Part shown: positions 20,358 to 25,899 of the stretch, piece after piece
Position numbering within the stretch: the stretch's first letter is position 1
Layout: each line of letters begins with the position of its first letter
NCBI GenBank assembly: GCA_950295325.1
Contig: CATNTY010000038.1
Location: 1 to 25,899 of the forward strand
Reading direction: 5' to 3'
Length of the DNA: 25,899 nt
DNA from: Polytrichum commune
Taxonomy: Eukaryota > Streptophyta > Polytrichopsida > Polytrichales > Polytrichaceae
The notes under the pieces: generated by a model
What the model was told of the DNA's origin: nothing
Seen by the model: the letters and a program-made list of their open reading frames with translations, nothing else
The model's database searches: none
Program-made: the position numbers and the translations under genes

Positions 20358-21420
20358 CTACCACATATGTACCATTATTTTGTTCTCACACTCATGTAGA
20401 AGTGTTTCTATAAATTCCAATAGTTCTCCTTTACACAGGTCACTTTCTTCTTCAGTGTATTGAAACTCCAACAATATCCTTTTGAACCACAATTCGGTAA
20501 TTGTGTTTCGATCACTATCATCACTTGGATATTTACGAGGGTTAAAAAATTTGGCTGCATTGAATATTGGGAGGTATGGGAAACGATCATTCAAAGTATG
20601 AACAACTTTGTATGAACAACAAAGTGTGCAACTACCTTTTTGACCCCACCAAGTTTCCCGTTGCTATATAGCTATTAAGATTTGTTTAGATCGTAATTTA
20701 GCCTAGATTACAACCTTTACCACCACTTGGCATTAGTTTTGTCCTACAAACCGACATATTAATTTTAAACATTGAAAGTAACTATCAAATAGTTTAAGCA
20801 CGCGCCGGTTTGATGCTCTTTTGAGAAGGTCAATGCGGGCTTGCTACTTAATGTTAGGGTTTAGGGTTTGCCAATGCATGAACAACACAATATCTTGTAT
20901 TGTTTTCATAATTCAACTGAAGATTTCTTGCAAATTTTCTCAAGAATTTTCCCAAATTCTTACTTGTACGACCCAACATAGGTCCATTCCTAGATTTTAA
21001 ATTGGTGTGATAAATTGAAATAGTGAAATTGATGATTGCATTAATAGTTGTGATATCAACCATATCATATTTAAATTTCATATTCAATTTATTCAACTCT
21101 TGTAAAACATCTTCAAGCAAGTTCAAATAAAAATATAATTAAAAAAAACCTATGATCTCATACCAATGCTGCTCTTCATCTTTGAATATTCCAATAGCGC
21201 CAGCATGCATTGTAGGGAGTAGGTCATGATATTACCGAATTGCATGAATGTGTAAAACCACTACATAATCTTCTTCAAATACATCCTTCAACAATCGTTT
21301 CAGCTCGTTGCGTCGATTTGTACTAAGGTAGAGACACCTATTCATGACAACGACCTAATTCTGCCAACTTTCAATATATACATGAACATTTCTCGCCATC
21401 ATTTGTGTTGCTTCACAATT
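20358..21420 (-). pseudogene. Broken hAT-like transposase remnant
   Basis: Three stretches on the minus strand read as consecutive pieces of one transposase. The first (about 21420-21143) includes YIESWQN and LSTNRRNELKRLLKDVFEED, with in-frame stops after WQN and after HAIR. The second (21126-20854) includes VLQELNKLNMKFKYDMVDIT and SKNLGKFLR. The third (20594-20358) includes FPYLPIFNAAKFFNPRKYP and ends CENKIMVHMW then stop. The style (LxELNKLN, FNxRKYP, W at the end of the block) is what I associate with hAT-superfamily transposases of the KIAA1586/ZNF862-like type, but that is from memory. The C-terminal dimerisation region is absent; a telomere-like word and the 84-bp array follow instead. 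Confidence 0.5.
20853..20869. repeat. Short TTTAGGG telomere-like motif
   Basis: GTTAGGGTTTAGGGTTT, two and a bit plant telomere units, opposite in orientation to the motif at 20321-20346. It lies at the end of the second transposase segment. Too short to be an interstitial telomere tract with confidence. Confidence 0.45.
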
Positions 21421-21466
21421 GTTCCTTTGTTTCTTTTGGATAAGTCTATGGGTCATGAATAGGTGT
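21333..21466. repeat. 16-bp inverted repeat inside the hAT-like remnant
   Basis: GACACCTATTCATGAC (about 21333-21348) is repeated inverted as GTCATGAATAGGTGTC about 100 bp downstream (about 21451-21466). A shortened form, TGTCATGAATAGTGTTG, occurs a third time at about 21624-21640 where the TRIM-like element starts. No function assigned. Confidence 0.5.
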
Positions 21467-21635
21467 CTACAACAACCTTGCTTCAAAAAATTGTGTAAAA
21501 TTGCTCAAGCCTCCAAAAATTCAGATTCCAACGTCCAACACTTCCTTTCAGATTTGCTAACACATTCATGATTTCACTCCATGCTCTTTGCACTCCCAGG
21601 TTACCAATTCCCTTATATTGTACTGTCATGAATAG

Positions 21636-21979
21636 TGTTGTGAGAAAGGAGAAAACGAGAGAGAAACGAGAGAGAGAGAAAATAATGTAACAATTGTATG
21701 TTACCCCAAGAGGTGTGGGGTATTTATATTGAGGTCGGGGCAACCCTTACAATAGTGTAACTAGAGTGTAATATATAGTTACTTTTACTTCGCTCAAGTT
21801 ACTTCATACTTAGGATTTACTCAACACTCCTCCTCGAAGGAATAAGTAACTAAAAAATTTAATCTAGTGATTGGTCTCTACCAATTCTCCTCCTCGTGCT
21901 GATAACGTGTTGTGAGAAAGGAGAAAACGAGAGAGAAATGAGAGAGAGAGAAAATAATGTAACAATTGTATGTTACCCC
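21636..21979 (-). mobile_element. TRIM-like LTR element, one LTR truncated
   Basis: A complete LTR (21636-21826, 191 bp) begins TGTTGTGAGAAAGG and ends ACTCAACA. An 81-bp interior follows (21827-21907), then the first 72 bp of a second LTR (21908-21979), nearly identical. Read on the minus strand, the interior starts with CGTTATCAGCACGAG directly at the LTR edge, a primer-binding-site-like sequence of the kind I recall from plant copia-type elements, and ends with a purine tract GAGGAGGAG directly before the other LTR. LTR-PBS-PPT-LTR with no coding space is the layout of a terminal-repeat retrotransposon in miniature. The truncated LTR stops where CCGTCCGCCCC begins, so another event removed the rest. 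Confidence 0.8.
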
Positions 21980-22188
21980 CCGTCCGCCCCACACCCTCCT
22001 TAGTCGTTTTTTACTACTTTGATTTTAACAAAATGGTAAATAGAATGGCAAAATGGTTTACATGGCGCTAGGCATATCCACGTCCACGTCGGCGTTTTCT
22101 GCCACATAGGACGCCACCTTGGCAAGAAGGTAAGTATTTTACCCACCCTACTCCGTTCCCCCTATGTTGACCCTACGTGGACCCTATT
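21980..22188. other. C-rich junction and spacer before the second hairpin
   Basis: Starts with CCGTCCGCCCC exactly where the LTR match ends and runs to the hairpin at 22189. The same CCGTCCGCCC words and the same TATTGTGTC-TGACGGAGG motif occur at 17751-18045, so this segment may belong to one repeat family, but in a different order. No gene. Confidence 0.4.
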
Positions 22189-22218
22189 GTGTCGTGACGG
22201 AGGGGTCCGTCACGACAC
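22189..22218. repeat. Perfect 13-bp-arm hairpin, GC-rich
   Basis: GTGTCGTGACGGA (22189-22201), loop GGGG, then TCCGTCACGACAC (22206-22218). It is followed by further CGTCATGACGGCACGACACC-type words to about 22258, giving a cluster of related short inverted repeats. Confidence 0.75.
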
Positions 22219-22259
22219 GACACGTCATGACGGCACGACACCGTCATAACGGCGGGATA

Positions 22260-24162
22260 GACAACCCTGTAGGAGGGGAGTGCAAGAATGTTGACTACTA
22301 TAGTTGAGCCCGCAAGTTTTTATTTAAGTTAACTTAACCCCTGAATAGGGGTTAGAGACCCTAAACTAGTCTAGTGAGTTTAAATTGGGATGATCAAAAA
22401 CCAACCTAGAGGGAGTCAAATTTTGTTGTTGCACTCTTAGCAGGTGTTACAAAACCAAACCAAGCAAAGAGCATTGAGAAGTTATGAACACATTTTTAAT
22501 AATGAAATTAACCTACTATGTTACATTGTCCATATTGCAAAAGGGTAAGATTATCATATCAAAGAGATATTGGATATTACAAATAATGAAGAGCACCAAG
22601 GCAAGCGGACCCTAAGGCTTCAAAAACACTATTAGTTCTATAGTGTTTACCTATTTTTAGGGTGATATGAAACACTCAATTAGTGAGACATAATTAACAA
22701 ATCCTAATCGTGCCCACAACCCTATGAACAACTTGTTTATTGTCAGAGTGAAGTTTGTCTTTCATATTAATGATCATATAGCCCTCCCTCACCCTTGCCA
22801 TTGTCTTGATCATTGACCGTAAAATGGGTTGAGACATTCTAATCACATAATCTTTTTCTTTTTTGAAAACATGTCTTTTTTAATTCACACCTAGCCACAC
22901 ACCATTCAAATAAGGTGTTCAATTAAAATGAGTAACCAAATCAGACACACAATCTTCTTGCTATTTGTCCACAACATGTTAAAGTACTAAGAGAATTTCA
23001 AGCCAAAGCTCAACAATATCACATATAATTACAAACTACTCTCATTATGTAGACATATAAATCTTCCATTCCATGCATGACGACTTTTGTACATAAAATT
23101 TCATATGTGAGCTTTGGTAATGACTTATCCAAGCCTAGCTGGGGCCCTGGGCTGATTGGTAGCTGCTGACTCTAAGCTTGGCATGCCTCCCACTAGCCGT
23201 GAGTTACTAGACACCCCCCCCCCCCCCAACCGTGGGTGCCACAATAGCATGCCCCAACACCGATCCACCATTCCCTTTTAGGGGCAACTTGTTTGAAGGT
23301 TGACATGCCTTATTTGGGCATGGGCACCCAATGGACAACTCATGAGATCATTGTCAAATCAAGCATTGCTAACCTTTCCTAAAGCCCCTCACACTTGGAG
23401 TATGAATTTTTTTTAGATGGATTTTGGCCCACATGGTTAGTAGGCACCACCCTTCACCAATAGATACCTTCCATCCACGTAGATTACCACCTAGTGGGTC
23501 GCAAACCTGATTTAAATATTAAGTGGCGACCCATTTCGGGTTGCATGAGCATTTAGGGGTTATGTACCTTTCGCACATGACTTTATCATACAACCAAAGT
23601 CTTTCCTAAAAACCAGGAAAAACTCTCTTGATCAAAGCGGAGGCATCCGGCTATCCCAATGCACCTACAAGAACTTGCTCCGGAGGTTTTCGAGTAGGTT
23701 TTAGTTAAATAGTTTTCACACATGTTCATTGTTTTATCTACCATGCAATGGCATGTTGGATAGTTTCTGTCCCATCCCCAAATGCCTTACTACTCATCTA
23801 TCTTACCACCGGTTTTTGTCAATGAAGCTCCTCGTGCCCTCATAGCTAAGACTAAAAGCAACCAATCACAAGGGCAGGAGGTGACACTTTTAAAGGTCCT
23901 ACATTCTTGCCTCGCGTCTAGGTACCAATGGGAGGGTCAGTGCTTGAGGCTTAAAACCTCCACTTTTAAACCATGCCACATCATTTGCCAACTCGGCTCG
24001 GGACTAGATAGTGTTGATGGTGTGAAGGCCGTGTTTTTAGAACCAACTTTTAGGCTTAGCTAAAGTCAGGTGGGAAGGGGGCATTTAGCCTTCAATGACC
24101 TAGGATGTTTTTCCATAGATACGTGAAGGATTTACACGAACCCCCCAACAAAGTGTTGAAAT
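22260..24162. other. Unassigned intergenic DNA with a 14-base C run
   Basis: About 1.9 kb with no recognised gene, RNA or repeat boundary. A homopolymer of 14 C lies at 23214-23227, a place where sequencing or assembly may slip. The open frame at 23782-24063 has no family signature. Some of this may be old retroelement sequence, but I see no LTR pair, reverse transcriptase or integrase motif. Confidence 0.45.
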
Positions 24163-24440
24163 TGAGCATCGAAGCAATTCCTTTGAAAACTCCTGGCCCA
24201 TGTTGTTTGGGGGAATAGGAAGGAGCAGGCATAAGGTGGAGATTAGGACATGGTTTTCCAGGCTGTGATATGAACAAGGCATTATGAGGAGGGCAGACCT
24301 GCACTCCACTATCTGATTTCAAAGGATATAACAATATGCCTCATGAGCCCTTTTATTAGGAGTTCTGTGGCTTTGATTAATATAGTTCATGTGTTCAATA
24401 CCAGAGCTTGCCTCGTCCTTCAATCGGACACAAATACATA
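24163..24440 (+). repeat. Dispersed repeat, locus 2
   Basis: Same orientation as locus 1 at 15520-16070: shared words include GCATCGAAGCAATTC, TTTTGAAAAC-type, AGGCTGTGATATGA, CAAGGCATT and CTTCAATCGGACACA. It has only a single copy of the unit that is tandemly doubled at locus 1, and is more diverged. Its right end meets the pogo/Tigger terminus at 24443. Confidence 0.7.
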
Positions 24441-24442
24441 TA

Positions 24443-25899
24443 CAGTCTAACCTCGCTAGTACGACACTCAGTTTATACCACACCCTCGATAATACGGCAT
24501 TTGGAATTACCGTTTTGTCATATTAAAGAGGTAAGTAATGCTAAAATTCTTTTCATCTATGTTATGTACATCTAAAGTACATCCATTTTCACTTGGGAAC
24601 TACTTGGGAACTTTACTTATAGTTGGGAACTTAATGATAATTAGGGTTACTAGTAGAATGGATATGGTTAATGTTAGAGTGGCCTCCTTCTTATTCTTTT
24701 GTCAGATTATGAACCTGAAGATGTTAACAACATGAATGAGACTGGATTGTATTTTAGAGTACATCCTAATAAAACATTAGCACAAGGGAAGGTGAAGGGC
24801 CGGAAGTTACAAAAAGAGCGTGTAACACTTGCTCTTGTTGTTAATTCAACTAGGAGTGATAAGTTGAAGTTGTTTGTGATTTATACGTCTAAGCAACCAT
24901 GATGTTTTGGAAGGTGGCAACCTCATGAGTATGTTCGGTGGCACTCGAATAAAACAACTTGGATGAAGGGAGATGTATTTGAAGCTTGGATTTTGCAGCT
25001 CAACAATCAATCAATTCAAAGGCCAAAATTGAAAGGTGATTATGATTTGGGTAAATGCATCTTCACATGTTGTTAGCTTTGCCAAAGTTGATAAGTCTCA
25101 TGGTTTTGAGCCTTGGGATTGAGCAACATGACTTTATTATTCTTTCCTCCCAACTTTCGCAGTGGGTTTGATCGCAGTATGATGATGTTACATCGAATGA
25201 CTTAAGGAAGGTGGTGCCCAACATTAGACATGCTATCATGTGGAGTTATGAACTATGGAGTGAGTTTGGATGCACGGATAGTCGGGAATTGTTGGAGGAT
25301 GGTGCGTATATTACCTGCAACATGGAATGTTGATTTTGCCCTAGTTGATGAAAGGGAGAAGAATATAATGCAAGAAGAATCAAATGAATTCGGTGCTCTG
25401 ATTTCAAAGTTGCAATTGGGTGATGATTAGATGTCAATCGAGACTTACACTCAGATGGAAGGGGAAAAGATTACTTAGCTAGAATTGAGTACTGATGAGT
25501 TGGTGGATGATGCTTTGAAAATCAATTATGCATGAGGCTTTGATCTTAATGTTGATCTACATTCAGTATATGTGGATGATATTGCTCCACCTACAGTAAA
25601 GCTTAGTGATGCTAAACATCATGCATCATTGTTGTTCAATTTCTTATTAGACAACTCTTTACATTTTGGTGTTATTGAAATTATTAGTTTTCAAAAGCTA
25701 TTAGGGAATTTAGATAAGATGACAATTGCTAACTTGGGTAGGCAACACCAAAGATCTTTGAACTCCTATTTCAAGAGTTCTTGAGAATATTTGTATTTGT
25801 TTGGAGTTATAAGTTATTATTGCACACAATCTATATTGCTTAAACTTGTTGTATATAATTTTAAAGCTCATATTGCTTATGTTTTTGTATTCCCTCGAT
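24443..25899 (+). mobile_element. pogo/Tigger-like DNA transposon, right end outside the window
   Basis: The left terminus begins CAGTCTAACCTCGCTAGTAC directly after TA (24441-24442) and continues with CGATAATACGGC, the style of pogo/Tigger terminal inverted repeats with TA target sites. The transposase remnant lies inside (24699-25784). Only about 250 bp separate the terminus from the DDE region, so the N-terminal helix-turn-helix/CENP-B part is missing. The matching right terminus is not seen before the window ends. Confidence 0.75.
24699..25784 (+). pseudogene. Broken pogo/Tigger (DDE) transposase
   Basis: Consecutive fragments read as one DDE/CENP-B-type transposase. From 24699 come NNMNETGLYFRVHPNKTLAQ, GRKLQKERVTLAL and SDKLKLFVIY, where the family's first catalytic Asp (in an NMDETG-type motif) is Asn. 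A TGA stands at 24900 where the family normally has Arg before CFG. After CFGRWQPHEYVRW and WMKGDVFEAWIL a frameshift leads to WVNASSH, where the second catalytic Asp is expected but absent, and another to GLSNMTLLFFPPN. The tail (IRHAIMWSYE, ILPATWNVDFALVDEREK, APPTVKLSDAKHHASLL, QRSLNSYFKSS, stop at 25784) needs further frame changes and contains three in-frame stops. It cannot make an active enzyme. The N-terminal DNA-binding domain is missing. Confidence 0.8.

Noticed and set aside
23500-23560. Retroelement primer-binding site around AAGTGGCGACCC
   Set aside because: It recalls plant gypsy-type PBS regions, but no LTR pair or coding remnant lies beside it.

Overview
The window comes from a nuclear land-plant chromosome. 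The two recognisable genes are plant-type: an AP2/ERF transcription factor and a non-specific phospholipase C interrupted by two GT-AG introns. The intergenic DNA is AT-rich and full of plant-style mobile-element debris (MITEs, a tRNA-derived SINE, a TRIM-like LTR element, pogo/Tigger and hAT-like remnants), plus two short TTTAGGG-type telomere-like motifs. I cannot name the species. The divergent AP2 domain and the NPC sequence would fit a bryophyte, lycophyte or fern as well as anything else, but this is impression, not proof.

Layout. A CACTA-ended palindromic-TIR MITE candidate lies at 61-432. An AP2/ERF gene lies on + at 1452-2285. Unassigned DNA follows, then the phospholipase C gene on - (4113-6935, three coding exons), which converges on the AP2 gene. 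The region 5' of the phospholipase gene holds an imperfect tandem duplication of about 340 bp (7730-8417) and a 21-bp short repeat. From 8.8 to 15 kb lies a MITE-rich desert: two copies of one TA-flanked MITE family in opposite orientation (8814-9231 and 14285-14996), the second interrupted by a 332-bp foldback MITE; a CACTA-type MITE at 9236-9450; a foldback at 9524-9761; and a Tourist-like MITE with TTA target duplications at 13264-13782. About 3.5 kb within it (9.77-13.26 kb) shows nothing I recognise.

From 15.5 kb on comes a 228-bp tandem duplication belonging to a dispersed repeat (second locus at 24163-24440), and a SINE with A box, B box, 25-nt poly(A) and 16-bp target duplications (16087-16315). 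Next are unassigned AT-rich DNA with a perfect 15-bp-arm hairpin (17778-17811), a decayed coding-like stretch on - (18822-19230), and a nine-copy 84-bp tandem array (about 19600-20320). A broken hAT-like transposase lies on - (20358-21420), followed by a TRIM-like element with one complete 191-bp LTR, an 81-bp interior and one truncated LTR (21636-21979). A second GC-rich hairpin lies at 22189-22218, followed by about 2 kb of unassigned DNA. The window ends in a pogo/Tigger element whose terminal inverted repeat starts at 24443 and whose transposase is broken.

The two genes do not obviously cooperate. They are ordinary neighbours in a TE-rich region. I found no credible new multi-gene system. 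What most rewards a second look is the nested mobile-element record, which can be read base by base with one locus serving as the near-empty site of another, and the 84-bp array whose unit length is a multiple of three.
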